From the NCBI RefSeq assembly GCF_910594005.1, contig NC_057815.1:62820052-62884051 (forward strand): a DNA stretch of 64,000 nt. Direction: 5' to 3'. The stretch is from Cervus elaphus (taxonomy: Eukaryota > Chordata > Mammalia > Artiodactyla > Cervidae). Positions 21,711 through 34,356 of the stretch are shown piece by piece; positions within the stretch are counted from its first letter, which is position 1, and every line of letters begins with the position of its first letter. Under the pieces are notes generated by a model. It searched no databases, had not been told where the DNA came from, and saw nothing but the letters and a program-made list of their open reading frames with translations. Both the position numbers and the translations under genes were made by a program.

Positions 21711-24700
21711 AATTGCTTTACAGAATTTTGCTGTTTTCTGTCAAACCTCAACATGAGTCAGGCATGTGTATACATGTACCCCCTCCTTTTTGAAACTCCC
21801 TCCCATCTCTTTCCCCATCCCACCCCTCTAGGTTGATACAGAGCCCCTGGTTGAGTTTCCTGAGCCATACAGCAAATTCCCATTGGCTATCTATTTTCCA
21901 TATGGTAATGTAAGCTTCCATGCTACTCTTTCCATACATCTCACCCTCTCCTCCCCTCTCTCCATGTCCATAAGTCTATTCTCTTTGTCTGTGTCTCTTT
22001 TGCTGCTCTGTAAATAAATTCTTCAGTAACATTTTTCTAGATTCTCTATATATGCATTAGAACACAATATTTATCTTTCTCTTTCTGACTTACTTCACTC
22101 TCTTTAATGGGTTCTGAGTTCATCCACCTCATTAGAACTGACTCAGATGCATTCTTTTTTATGTCTGAGTAATATTGCATTGTGTATATGTACCACTACT
22201 TCTTTATCCATTCATCTGTTGATGGACATATAGGTTGCTTTCATATTCTAGCTATTGTAAATAGTGCTGCAATGAACAATGGGATACATGTGTCTCTTTC
22301 AATTTTGGTTTCCTCAGGGTATATGCCTAGGAGTGGGATTGCTGGGTCATATTATGGTTTTATTCCTGGTTTTTTTTTAAGGAATCTCGATACTGTCTTC
22401 CATAGTGTCTGTATTGATTTACATTCCCACCAACAGTGCAAGAACATTCCCTTTTTCTCCACATTTTCTCCAGCATTTATTGTTTGTAGACTTTTTGATG
22501 TTGGCCATTCTGACTGGTGTGAGGTGGTATCTCATTCTAGTTTTGACTTGCATTTCTTTAGTAATGAGCGATGTTGAGCATATTTTCATGTGTCTGTTAG
22601 CCATCTCTATGTCTTCATTGGAGAAATGTCTGATTAGCTTTCTTCCTCACTTTTTGATTTGCTTGTTTCTTTTTCTGGTATTAAGTTGTATGAGCTGCTT
22701 GTATATTTTGGAGATTCATCCTTGACATTCAACAAGAAAATGTCACTTGTTTCATTTCTATTATTTTCTCCCATTCTGAGGGTTGTCTTTTCACCTCACT
22801 TATAGTTTCCTTTGTTGTTCAAAAGTGTTTAAGGTTAATCAGGTCCCACTTGTTTACTTTTGTTTTTATTTCCATTACTCTTTGAGGTGGCTCATAGAGG
22901 ATCTTGCTTTGATTTACATCATCAGGTGTTTTGACTATGTTTTCCTCTAAGAGTTTTACAGAGTCTGATCTTACGTTTAGGTCTTTAATCCATTTTGAGT
23001 TTATCTTTGTGTGTTAGGAAGTGCTCTAATTTCATTCTCTTACATGTAGCTGTCCAGTTTTCCCAGCATCATTTATTGAAGAGGTTGTCTTTGGGAAAAG
23101 GAGGCCTCAAACACAGTAAGTTAAAAAATAATAATAATAAGGCAGAGAAATACTACACAAATGAATGAACAAACTACAAACTCCAAATAAATCCAAATAA
23201 ATGAAGAGCAAATAGGCAAGCTACCTGAAAAAGAATTCAGAATAATGATAGCAAAGATGATCAAAACCCTTGAAAACAGAATGGGGAAATGCAAGAATCA
23301 ATTAACAACAACCTAGAAGAATTAAAGAATAAGCACACAGAGACAAACAACACAGTTACTGAAATTAAGAATCATTTAGAAGGAATTAATAGCAGAATAT
23401 CTGAAGCAGAAGAATGAATCAGTGAGCTAGAAGATAAAATGGTGGAAATAACTTCTGAAGAGCAAAATAAAGTAGAAAGATTGAAAAGAACTGAGGACAG
23501 TCTCAGAGACCTCTGGGGCAATATCAAATGCACCAATAGTGGAATTATATTGGTCCCAGAAGAAGAAGTGAAAAAGAAAGAATATAATAAAAGTTTTGAA
23601 GAGATTATAGATGAAAATTTCCACAATATGGAAAAGGAAATAGTCAACCAAGTTCAAGAGGCACAAAGAGTCCTATACAGGATAAACCCAAAGAGAAACA
23701 TGCCAAGACACATACTAATCAAACTAACAAAGACTAAACACAAAGAAAGGATATTAAAAGCAGCAAGGGAGAAGCAACAACTAACAAGTAACATACAAGT
23801 AAAGCTGATTTTTCAGCAGAAACTGCAGGCCAGAAGGGAATTGCAGGATATATTTAAAGTACCGAAAGGGAAAATCTACAACCAAGATTACTGTACCTGG
23901 CAAAGATCTCATTCAAAATTGATGGAGAAAGAAAAAAGATTTTCGGACAAGTCAATGTTAAGAGAATTCAGTACCACCAAATTCACTTTACAACAAATGT
24001 TAAAAGGACTTATATAGTCAAGAAATATGAGAGAAGAAAAAAGGTCTGCAAAAACAACCCCAAACAATTAATAAAATGGCAATAGGAACATATATATCAA
24101 TAATTAGTTTAAATGTAAATGGATTAAACACTCCAACCAAAAGACACAGACTGGCTAAATGGATTTAAAAAAATCCATAAATATGCTGTCCACAAGAAAC
24201 CCACTTGACACCTAAAGACAAATACAGGCTGAAAGTGAGAGGATGGAAAAATATATTCCATACAAATGGGAAGCAAAAGAAAGCTGAAGTAGCAATCCTC
24301 ATTGTCAGACAAAATAGACCTTAAAGTAAAGATTACAAGAGATAAGGAAGGACACTACATAATGATCAAGGGATCAATCCAAGAGGAAGACATAACAATT
24401 GTAAATCTCTATGCACCCAACATAGGAGCACCTCAATACATAAGAGAAACACTAACAGACATCAAAGGAGAAATTGACAGTAGCACAGTAATAGTAGGAG
24501 ACTCTAACAACCCCCTCACACCAATGGACAGATCATCAAAGCAGAAAATAAATAAGGAAACAGGTCTTAAATGGCACATTAGATGAAATGGATCTCATTG
24601 ATATCTTTAGGACATTCTATGCAAATGCAGAAGAATACACCTTCTCAAGTGCACATGGAACATTCTCCAAGATAGACCACATCTTGGCTCACAAATAAAA

Positions 24701-25983
24701 ACTTGGTAAATTTAAGAAAATTGAAATCATATCAAGCATCTTCTCTGACCACATTGCTATGAGACTAGATATTAATTACAAGAAAAAAAGCTGTAAGAAA
24801 CACAACCACCATATTAACAAATTGAAAGATAAACCTCAAATGATAATCTCAATAGGTATAGAAAAAGCCTTTGACAAAATTCAGCACCCATTTATGATTA
24901 AAACTCTTCAAAGAATGAGGTTAGAAGGAACCTACCTCAACAAAGTAAAAGCCATCTATGAAAGCCTACAGCAAACATTATTCTCAATGGTGAAAAACTG
25001 AAAGCGTTTCCCATAATATCAGAAACAATACCAGGGTGTCCACTTTTACCACTATTATTCACACAGCTCTGGAAGACCTAGGTACAGCCATCAGAGCAGA
25101 AAAGGAAATGAAAGGAATCCAGATCAGAAAAGAAGAAGTAATGCTCTCACTGTTTGGAGATGACATGAAACTGTACATAGAAAACCCTAAAAATAGTATC
25201 AGAAAATTATTAGAGATAATCAGTGAATTTAGCAAAGTTTCAGGATGCAAAATCAATACACAGAAATCACTTGCATTTTTATATACTAACAATGAAAAAT
25301 CAGAAAGAGAAATTAAGGAATCAATCCCATTCACCATTAAAACAAAAAGAATTAAATATCTAGGAATAAACTTACCTAAAAAGACAAAATAAAAACTGTA
25401 CACAGAAAATTATAAGACACTAATGAAAGAAATAAAAGACAACATAAGTAGATATTCCATGTTTCTGGGTACGAAGAATCAATATTGTGAAAATGATTAT
25501 ACTACCAAACACAATCTACAGATTTAATGCAGTCCCTATCAAATTACCAATAGCATTTTTCACAGAACTAGAACAAAATTTTCACGTTTCATATGGAAAC
25601 ACAAAAGACCTCAAATAGCCAAAGCAGTCTCGAGAAATAATAATGGAACTGGAGGAATCAACCTTCCTGACTTCAGATTATGCTACAAAGCTACAGTCAT
25701 CAAGACCATATGGTACTGCACAAAAACAGAAATGTAGACCAATGGAACAAGATAGAAAGCCCAGATATAAACCCATGCCCCTAGGGGTACTTTATTTCTG
25801 CTTTTTAATATGCTGTCTAGGTTGATCATAGCTTTTCTTCCGAGGAGCAAGTGTCTTTTAATTTCATGGCTGCAGTCACCATCTGCAGTGATTTTGGAGC
25901 CCAAGAAGAGAAAGTCTGTCCCTGTTTCCATTGTTTACCCATATATTTGCCATGAAGTGATGATACTGGATGCCATGATTTGC

Positions 25984-26768
25984 TGACATTAGAGTCTGGG
26001 ATATCCTCCAAGTAAAAAATGGAGCCTTGTGATATGGAGAAGAACCACAGAGAGTGAGAGGTGAATCCTTGGTATAGCATAGAAGCAGAATTCATCCACT
26101 CACTGAAGTCTTGTTATATCACTAGAATTGTAAAATGCATGATCTCCTATGGACTTTTACCTTCATAGTAGGAATGATATAAGGAATCAAGTCACTGTAG
26201 TCTGTGAAAAATTACAGTTGGACTTAGTTTTTAGAAATAAAGTTTCTATTGTATATAATAATCTTCTCTCTCAAAGTCAGATAGCCAGATTATCTTAGAG
26301 TTATGTCAAAATTGGGACACATTCAAAACGTGTCCTATAACCTGACTGAAGTAGAATTGATGATTCTTTATTCATGAAAAATTGTTCATTTCTGCCATGA
26401 AAGCAGCAATCATAGTGGTATAGCTGTTCCTGTGTGGTTCTGTAGCCTTGATTGCAGAGAAAGCAGTGTAGGGGAAGAATTAGCTACCCCTAGGATGGAG
26501 CACATTACGACCCCAAATGCTGATTTGTTCACCATAAATGGTTGACCTAGGGATTAAACGAGCTGCAGCTGAGAAATTTGATTCTTGTCTTTAATCATAT
26601 GAAAAGGTATCAGTTATGTTAAATACATAAAATTGATCTCATAGTTATGTAGAAGATGTTCAGGGTTGGTTGAAAATAGGTCTAGAGATCATTTATGTCA
26701 GATTGAATTTTCATTGCAGTTGAATGGGGTTTGTGCTTGCTGAAGAATGGTCTATGTCCAGCACAATC
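25984..26768. other. Intergenic, nothing recognised
   Basis: No supportable gene or repeat was identified. Confidence 0.35.
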
Positions 26769-26800
26769 TTGTGTGTGTGTGTGTGTGTGTATACATGTTT
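26769..26800 (+). repeat. (TG)n microsatellite
   Basis: Uninterrupted TG dinucleotides at about 26770-26790, followed by a degenerate 'tatacatgtttgtgtgtg' extension. Confidence 0.85.
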
Positions 26801-28782
26801 GTGTGTGCACAGATGTGTGATGAGTGACTAGAACATTGGAGAATTGTAGGAACGTATTTGGTTCTATCTGTTTGTGTATATATGGACATAAAAGAGGCAA
26901 CGTAATGTTAGTAAATAAATGACTGAATGTTCCTAAGGGTGTATCTGTGGGGAGGAAGGGTCTCAGAATATCTATGATACATCTTTGTATGCATAAGTAT
27001 GTGTGCATTCCTTGATCAAGGAAGGATTAACATAGCAAGGGATAACAGTGTAATGGATATAGATAGAGATATTAGCACTGTTGAGGCTGAGAAGCTTTTC
27101 CTGGGAGCAGTCCTCCTATGGCCAGTCCATTACTTCTTGGCCCCACCCTCCCCATTATTTTCACTCTCCCTCCTCCCATCACAACAAACTAGCTTAGTGG
27201 TTTGATATATTTATGAGTCACAGAAGACTGGGCTGATGCTGCTCAGCCTGTGGGATCCACAGACCACTCCCTCCAGTTACAGGGAAGAGTTGTCTCCTAT
27301 CCAGTGAGTGCCATATCCTTCAGATTGATCATCAGGGCTCCTTATCGAGAACTTATCCCAAACTTAAACACTCTTACTGTGACCCCAGGCAGACTCAGAC
27401 ACTCATACTCTGTAGACATAGATAACTAGCTTCTCTTCCAAAGCCCATGATCACAAACCCTGATGCCAGGTTGCCGTCTGAATGAAAATCCTAGTACCAA
27501 ACCACACATGTTTAGATTAAGGGACTGATTCATCAAATCTAGATTTTGTGTTGATGGTATGCATATTTTTTCCCCTGCAATTTGAATTATTGTGTCCTAT
27601 ACCTAACTCTTGTGTGTGCAGCTGGTGAAAATCAAGAACCAAATGAACTGAAGTGATTGAACAATGAAGTCTTCAATTTTAGCTGGATTTTCATTATTGA
27701 GTATGCCATGGGAACATATCTCCTGTTACTGTGAGTCTGTTAATGCTTTTATAGCCCTGTGTGTGTACACATGTGTACTTATATGTATACCTTCAGGTGG
27801 GCATAAACATGGGAGGATATCTGCAACACACTGCATAATATCTATGAGTAACTATTAGTTTATTAAATTCTGTGATTGTGCTAGTGTTATTTGAGCAAGG
27901 GACTATGCAATAGTTTCTATCTGTGTGATGTGAGGTATTATCTATGACTACCTGGGTGTATAAGTATGCACAGGAGTGTAAAGCATGTATTAATTGATAC
28001 CTTTATGTGACTGGGCATAAGTATAGATGCTCATATACATGCTGTACAAAAGAAGTGCATTGCTTGTATCTGTCTATGTTTTTGGTTTTTTTTTTTTTTT
28101 AATATTTATGCCTAGATTAGTTATATTTAGCAAGACTTAACTTATACCCCTTTGGTGAAAACAAAGAAAAAATTATTGCTGGGTGGTGACTGACCGTGTT
28201 TTCTCTGGAGACATTTTCAAAGTTACCTTCCATAGAGAGGAAATCTGAAACATTGGTGAAATATGCCCTTCTGGATTACACAAATTTGCACATCAGGGAT
28301 TAAGGACAGTGGAGTAAACCTGTCTTGTGAAGAGTCCTTCATGTTTGTTGATCCTCTAAGAGTTTTTCCATTTCTCCAAGATCTAGAAATAATCTTGGAA
28401 TGAAGATGATAAAAAAGTAGATACAAGACAGGTTGTATCTAAGATGATTTTTTAGAGACATCAACATTTAAACTTAGGGGAGGAGGTAGAGAAAAGTTTA
28501 CAGGGGAAATAAGAAAAAGAAATCCTATTTATTAAAGTTTCCTTTGAATTCTCAGTTGAAAAGGAGGGAAACCAAATGAATATAACTGCTTCTTATGGCC
28601 CATGTAGTTTCATGATTATTACTGATATCAGGGCATCTCCAGTCTTCAGTCACCATCTACTTTTACTGAATTTACTAAGAGGGCTAGGAAGATGATGGAA
28701 ACTAGAAAAGTCAAGGAAATATGGAACTTAACTAGTTCTAAATTTCAAAGCAGTTTTATCTTATTTTCTAATTTTAAATATA
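26801..28782. other. Intergenic, nothing recognised
   Basis: About 2 kb of moderately AT-rich sequence with no recognisable coding exon, RNA gene or clear repeat. There is a T-run near 28088-28101. Confidence 0.4.
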
Positions 28783-29345
28783 GATTTTCTAGCTTTGTTG
28801 AGCTATTACTGACATATAACATATGCAAATTTAACATACACTATGTGAGGATTTGGTAAGCAAATGTATTGCAAAATGATCACCATAATGAAGTTAGTTA
28901 GCACCTCTATTTCCTTATGTAATTATCAGGTTTTTTTTTTTTTTAATGTGGTGATAATATTTAAGGTCTACTTTCTTAAAGGCTTTAGTACGCATATTGG
29001 TAGTAGTGGGTTTGTCACTAAGGCATGTCTGACTCTTGTGACCCCATGGACTGTAGTCCACCAATTTCCTCTGTCCATGGGATTTCCCAGTCAAGAGTAC
29101 TGAAGTGGGGGATCTTCCAGACCCAGGGATCAAACTCCTGTCTCTTGCATTGCAGAAGTATCCTTTTATACCTGAGCTACCAGGGAATCCTAAGTATGCA
29201 TATTACAGAATTATTAATTATAGTCAACTTTCATTTTATAGCTGGAAGTCTGCACCTTTTTATCAGCATCTCCCCATCTTTCCGCCAACCCTGCCGCAGA
29301 CCCCTGGAAACCACTGTTCTACTCTCTACAGAGTGAAGCTTTAAT
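28783..29345 (-). repeat. Old L1 (L1M-type) 3' end, split by a SINE
   Basis: Antisense phrases 'gttgagctattactgacata', 'tattgcaaaatgatcaccat' and, after the SINE, 'ttaattatagtcaacttt' and 'tagctggaagtctgcacctt' follow the old mammalian L1 3' end in order. Confidence 0.75.
28999..29192 (-). repeat. Bov-tA SINE inserted in the L1M
   Basis: Reverse-complement Bov-tA. A 12-bp near-perfect target duplication, agta(c/t)gcatatt, lies at 28987-28998 and 29193-29204. Confidence 0.88.
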
Positions 29346-31011
29346 TTTGAGCTATCTGTTCCAGAGAAATATAGTTACAGAGATGTTTGGATAAAAACTG
29401 GAAAGAAGTCCTTTATGACATGGTTTCTTAATTTTTACTATTCTGACTATTGATTTCTTTTCCAGGAGCTAGGCTGGAAAAGGAGAAAGACAGAGAAAGA
29501 GGAATCAGTAAAGAAGGTAGAGATGAAAATGCCAAGGAAGGAGGAAAATTAGGGAGATGCCTCTGAAGTAAGAAGGCAGTTCTAAAAGGATGAGTTACCA
29601 ACAGTGTTAGCTCTCATAGGAAAGTCAAATAGATGAAGCAGGAGAATGTTTTTATTAGATTCAGTGACAAAGAGATCACTCATGACCACACAGAAATTAG
29701 TTTCAATTGGGAGGGTGTAATGTGGAAGCCACTATACAGTAAATCAAGCACTGATAAGGCAAGGTCATTAAGATCAAATCCCTGAATCTGGTGATCTCAG
29801 AACAGATTGGAAAAACAGACATACAAACAAACTCCCCTTCCTTGACATCTAGAGAGACAGGGTTTCAAGAATTTTGAATATGAATTGAGAAAGAATAACA
29901 GCATGGAAGCTAGAGAAGGAAAGTCATGTATCTATAATGGGACAACCTTGTATGTGCTTATTGCCTGATGGGAAAGAGATAGAAAGTGAGAGGTTGAAGA
30001 TACAGTACAACAGACAAAGGAAGAGGTCTCTGAGTGACATGACAGGAAACACAATCCTAAAGGTGGAGGGCCTGGCCTTGGGGAAGAGCCATCCTCTTCT
30101 CAGAAACCAAGGCCTAGCTGAGAGCAAGTTAAAGTTTTTGGTAGTGGTAAATAATCTCACTCTGTCTCCTCTTTCTTCCCCAATAAAGCATTTGCTTCTT
30201 TGGCTTTATCCAGCTGCATACCCAATTTGGTTATAGAATTTATCAGTGGTCATGGTGTACTGTGTGAATGTAAAAGAGAGGCAAAGAGAAGATAAACATA
30301 CCAGTCCTAGAGGAAGGGTAGGTAAGGAAAGCAGTGAGGAAGGAAGAGCTAATAAATAAATAGAAGATGAAAGAATGGCTAAAACTTTGAAAGCAAGATC
30401 ATGGGGTGAGAAGGTAAGATTATTGGTAGGTGGAAGGCCATGGTCAGAAGCTAAAAAATAAATAAATAGAACTTAAGACTTCAAAGTGATAAGGAGGTTA
30501 CGTGAAGTCTGAGTAAAGTTACTGACGCTGTAACTTTCTAGCTGTAGAGGTTTCAACTTTGTCACCTACGAAAGGGTTCCCAGAGACAAGGACCATGTTT
30601 CCTTTTCCGTGTACGTCCTAATTTCTAATTTTTTCTCAAAATTTCTAGAATATCGTTTCTAGGGTGAGATAGTGAAGTGAAGGAACACTGGAGTTTTAAG
30701 TGAGAATTTGGAAACTTTCTCATATAATCTCGTGTCTTGTCACCTTGCTCTTGCTCACTTCTTCATCAAACCTTCATGAAGTTTAAAACATGGTCGTGAG
30801 AGGGAGCTGGGCTCTGGTGAGTCAGAGATGAGTAGAACTCAGTTCCTATCCTCAAAGAGCTCATGGTCTAATGGAGGAAGTAGGACCAGAAGCCAACACT
30901 TTCAGTCTCTGACCTTTTGTGTTGGAGACAGGATGTCTGAGAAAGAGTGAAGAACATTCCCACACACCCTCTTGGGCATATCCCCCATCTGTGTTCTTAC
31001 ATCTGCCTGCC
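29346..31011. other. Upstream region of OR51I1, no gene recognised
   Basis: Purine-rich sequence (many gaaagg/agagaa runs) with no recognisable repeat. The OR51I1 promoter and non-coding exon should lie here or further upstream but cannot be placed by eye. Confidence 0.4.
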
Positions 31012-31956
31012 ATGTTGGGCCTCAATGGCACCCCCTTCCAGCCCGCCACACTCCAGCTAACAGGCATCCCTGGGATGCAGACAGGTCAAGCCTGGGTTGC
31101 TCTGGTTTTCTGCATCCTCTACCTGATTTCCATCATAGGCAACCTCACCATCCTTGCTTTGGTGATTCGAGAGCCTTCTCTACACCAGCCCATGTACTAC
31201 TTCCTCTCTATGCTCTCTCTCAATGATCTGGGGGTGTCCTTCTCTACACTTCCCACTGTGCTTGCTACCTTCTGCTTCAACTATCGTCATGTTGACTTTG
31301 ATGCCTGCTTGGTTCAGATGTTCTTCATTCATACTTTCTCTTTCATGGAGTCAGGCATACTGCTGGCCATGAGCTTTGATCGTTTTGTGGCTATTTGTGA
31401 CCCACTACGCTATGCAACTGTGCTCACCAACAACCGCATCTTGGCTATGGGCCTGGGCATCCTTGCCAAAAGTTTCACCACTCTCTTCCCTTTCCCCTTT
31501 CTGGTGAAACGACTGCCCTTCTGCAAAGGCAATGTTTTACATCACTCATACTGCCTCCATCCAGATCTCATGAAAGTGGCATGTGGAGATATCCATATTA
31601 ATAACATCTATGGGCTCTTTGTGGTTCTTTTCACCTACGGCATAGACTCAACATTTATCCTGCTTTCTTATACATTGATCCTGAGAGCTGTGCTAGCAAT
31701 TGCATCCCAGGAGCAGCGGTTCAAGGCTCTCAACACCTGCATGGCCCACATTTGTGCAGTCCTGTTTTTTTATGTGCCCATTATTGCTGTCTCCATGATC
31801 CACCACTTCTGGAAAAGTGCCCCACTTGTTGTTCATGTCATGATGTCCAATGTCTACCTGTTTATACCCCCCATGCTCAACCCCATCATCTACAGTGTGA
31901 AGACAAAGGAGATAAGCAGAGGGATCCGTCAAGTCTTCTGTAAGTCTTGGGGCTGA
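31012..31956 (+). CDS. OR51I1: Olfactory receptor family 51 subfamily I member 1
   Basis: An intact single-exon class I odorant receptor of 314 residues, matching the human OR51I1 length and its distinctive N terminus MLGLNGTPFQPATLQLTGIP. The frame is open upstream to 30919, but the homologous start is the ATG at 31012 (G at -3), so the 31-residue extension is not accepted. Landmarks are sequon N5-G-T, GN in helix 1, LHQPMYYFLSML, FDRFVAICDPLRY with the DRY-position arginine intact, HSYCLHPDLMKVACGD in loop 2, KALNTCMAH, and PPMLNPIIYSVKTKE in helix 7. It is the best-preserved receptor of the window by motif. In human OR51I1 and OR51I2 are neighbours on opposite strands, which is also the case here. 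Confidence 0.96.
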   Translation: MLGLNGTPFQPATLQLTGIPGMQTGQAWVALVFCILYLISIIGNLTILALVIREPSLHQPMYYFLSMLSLNDLGVSFSTLPTVLATFCFNYRHVDFDACLVQMFFIHTFSFMESGILLAMSFDRFVAICDPLRYATVLTNNRILAMGLGILAKSFTTLFPFPFLVKRLPFCKGNVLHHSYCLHPDLMKVACGDIHINNIYGLFVVLFTYGIDSTFILLSYTLILRAVLAIASQEQRFKALNTCMAHICAVLFFYVPIIAVSMIHHFWKSAPLVVHVMMSNVYLFIPPMLNPIIYSVKTKEISRGIRQVFCKSWG

Positions 31957-32072
31957 GGAATGCTGCAGACCCTGAGAGAACCATTTTGGAAGAAGGACTA
32001 GGACTTCTTCTGACTTTAGGAATGTTAAACAAGGAAAAGAACCAGGATCTTGATAGCTGTGAACATGAAGCT

Positions 32073-32098
32073 AATAAAAGAATATCGGACTCAATAAA
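32073..32098 (+). terminator. Candidate polyadenylation signals of OR51I1
   Basis: Two AATAAA hexamers, at 32073-32078 and 32093-32098, lie 117-142 bases after the OR51I1 stop codon on the sense strand. The placement is plausible, but real use cannot be seen from sequence. Confidence 0.45.
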
Positions 32099-32373
32099 AT
32101 GACATATGTCCTGAACACTTACTCTATGAAAATCTTTGTGCTAGTTGCTAGCAATGTTATAATGATGAATAAGACATTCTTAAGAGATAGATGTATCAAG
32201 GGAAAAACATGAAAAATAAAGATGCCCTGAAATATATTTGACATATATGAAAATATTGGAAGCTCTACAGCCAATTATCCTGGAACACAATTCTACTACT
32301 ACCAAGAGTGAGGAAATGATTCAATGAAGATGAAATTCAGTGGAAGTTTGGCGCTTCGTGGGGTGGGAAAGGG

Positions 32374-32582
32374 CACATTCCATGTGGCGCTAGTAATAAA
32401 GAACCTGCCCGCCAATGAAGGAGATGTGGGTTCGATTTCTAGGTTAGGAAGATCTCCTGGAGGAGGGCATGACAATTCACTCCAGTATTCTTGTCTGGAG
32501 AACACCATGGACAGAGTAGCCTGGTGGTCTACAGTCCACAGGGTCACACATATTTGAACACGACTGAAACAACTTAGCACGC
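32374..32582 (+). repeat. Bov-tA SINE
   Basis: Head 'atgtggcgctagtaataaag' and a BovA body ending 'cgactgaaacaacttagcac'. Confidence 0.87.
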
Positions 32583-32764
32583 ATGGAGGAGAAAGGGCCC
32601 ATTGGTTTGTGGAAATCAAAAAAAATTTTTTCTATGTTTGTGAGGTAGACTATGAAGGAAGAGAAGGGTTATGGTCATTGGTCAAGGTTGCAGAAAGGCA
32701 GAAGAGTAATGATCTTGGCATAACAAACTGCTTGAGAAAAAAATATTTAGGCAAGTGTAATTAG

Positions 32765-32895
32765 ACCTTTGCTACTCCCAGTGTGGTCCAGTGAACAACA
32801 GCATTGTTATATCTGGTGGTTTGTTAATGAAACAAAATCTTAGACCCTGAAGAAGACCTACCGAATTCAAATTGCTTTTAATAAGAGCTGGGGGT
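32765..32895 (+). repeat. MER5-like DNA transposon remnant
   Basis: The order 'ctactcccagtgtggtccag … acaacagcat … gtttgttaatgaaac … taataagagctgg' follows the MER5A consensus but is strongly diverged. Confidence 0.45.
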
Positions 32896-33004
32896 GTTTA
32901 AAGGTTGAGAGGAATAGTGTTTCTCTTTTTCAACCCCTCTAAGTTTTGGGGTATCTAATGTGCAACAAAAATAACAAAGATCATGAATAATAAGAGTCTG
33001 AAAA

Positions 33005-33195
33005 ACTAGTTCTTAAAGTGTGATTCCCAGACTAGTGTCATCAGCCTTGGTTGGGAAATCTTAGGCATACAAATTCTCAGGCCTTTCCTCAGATATCCTG
33101 ATCAGAAAATCTTAGGTGGTGAGGTCCAGCAATATGTATTTTTAATAAGCCCTGGAAGCAAATCTGATATATATTACAGGTTGAAAACCTTTAAA
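33005..33195 (+). repeat. MER5A hAT-Charlie DNA transposon
   Basis: Clear consensus phrases: 'acaaattctcaggcctttcc', 'ggtgaggtccagcaatatgt', 'taataagccctgg' and the terminal 'aggttgaaaacc'. Confidence 0.75.
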
Positions 33196-33309
33196 CTAGA
33201 ATATTGGTCTAGACTATTTGGGAAAATTTCAAATAGCTTTGTTTAGACAAAGGGGAGTTTCACATTAAGAAGCTCTGGAAACAAGATCGATTCTGAGAGA
33301 GTGCCTAAG

Positions 33310-33501
33310 ACTGTGTGTGTGGGCTCAGTCAAACCAGACTCTTTGTGATCCCATGGGTTGTAGCCTCTCCAGGCAAGAATAATGAAGTGGGTGACCATTT
33401 CCTGCTCCTGGGATCTTTCAGATCCAGGAATCGACCCCGATCGAGTCTCTTGCATCTCCTCCATCAGTAGATGGATTCTTTATCAATGAGCCACCTGGGA
33501 A
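33310..33501 (-). repeat. Bov-tA SINE
   Basis: Reverse complement with an internal loss before 'tctccaggcaagaataatga'. A short direct repeat, gcctaag, flanks it at 33303-33309 and 33502-33508. Confidence 0.82.
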
Positions 33502-33509
33502 GCCTAAGC

Positions 33510-34149
33510 TTGAAGGTGATTTTTAAAGCTGGAAGAAATTGAGTGCCTGACCCAGGTGAAAGTGTTGGTGGTAAAGGGATATACAGACTTATAGTCTCTC
33601 ATCTCCACAAGGGGGTGCATGTGGAACACGGCAATCTGAAATGGGATGAACAGTCTCCAGCCTCTTCACTAGCACTCAGGCTCCTGCCTCATCACTTGAT
33701 TCCTTTCTTTTCTCCCAATTTCCACCTGCTAAGATCTCAACTAACCTGAAATCCAAAATTCAGGTAAAATCCAACTAGAAGGCTACCCTCTAAGTAAACA
33801 CAATATAGAGGGGAATATAATCAGTTGGGTGTTACACAGAGATACAGAATCTTACAAGTGTTCTTGGGGTGAAAGTTCAATGCATACAAGTCTCTTGATC
33901 AAGACCTCTGCTGAGACTTTGTTGTTTTCTACAAACTCCATTAACTTCCTTCTAAAGTGTATATTCCTTTTCTAAAATGAGAAATTCTTAATGTGATTGT
34001 ATTTTTCTGCACCAAACATGTACCTGCATTGTGCCTACCTTTTCTTTGCTCCATTGAAAAAAAAATTTGATTTTAACAACACAAGACAAATTTATTTCCC
34101 GATTTAAACCCCGTGGGGGCAAAGTGCTTCATAATTTTTCCATAAAGGA
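33510..34149. other. Intergenic, nothing recognised
   Basis: No gene or repeat assigned. Confidence 0.3.
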
Positions 34150-34356
34150 GTGTGAAAGTGATAGTCACTCAGTCAAGTCCAACTATATGAGACCCCATGG
34201 ACTGTAGCCCACCAAGCTTCTCTGTCCATAGGATTCTAAAGGCAAGAATGGAGTGGATTTCTATGCCCTCCTCCAGGGGATCTTCCCAATCCAGGGGTCA
34301 AACCTGTGTTTCCTGCATTGCAGGCAGACTTTACCATCTGAGCCACCAGGTAAGCC
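34150..34356 (-). repeat. Bov-tA SINE
   Basis: Reverse complement from 'tgaaagtgatagtcactcag' to the tRNA head 'catctgagccaccaggtaag'. Confidence 0.87.

Larger units (their letters stand above)
20284..25796 (-). mobile_element. L1 LINE with 5' inversion, inserted in BovB
   Basis: The 3' part is antisense (20284-20316 plus 21720 to about 23100) and covers the 3' UTR and ORF2 C-terminal region. At about 23100 orientation flips, and 23101-25780 reads in sense through ORF1 (192-residue remnant at 23439-24017 with the EEIIDENF/NPKRNMPRHILIKL phrases), the endonuclease start (near 24077) and the RT (palm box F-G-D-D at 25155-25166). It stops where the antisense part begins in consensus order. This is the expected product of twin-primed reverse transcription. 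The sense part also lacks about 1 kb between the endonuclease and RT. The element is dead. Confidence 0.88.
19784..25983 (-). repeat. BovB LINE interrupted by an L1 insertion (outermost level)
   Basis: The left part (19784-20283) is the antisense BovB 3' end, up to 'aggaatacctctgctttttt'. The right part (25797-25983) resumes at 'tctgctttttaatatgctgtctagg' and continues the same BovB toward its 5' side. The repeated tctgcttttt at 20274-20283 and 25797-25806 is the target duplication of the L1 that split it. Confidence 0.85.

Noticed and set aside
23439..24017. 192-residue frame as a host gene
   Set aside because: It is an L1 ORF1 remnant in the inverted part of the L1.
26769..26800. TG repeat as a regulatory or Z-DNA switch for OR51I1
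   Set aside because: A short, common microsatellite more than 4 kb from the gene. There is no evidence in sequence for a role.
30919..31011. 31-residue N-terminal extension of the OR51I1 reading frame
   Set aside because: The extension has no similarity to OR N termini, and family alignment begins exactly at the ATG at 31012.
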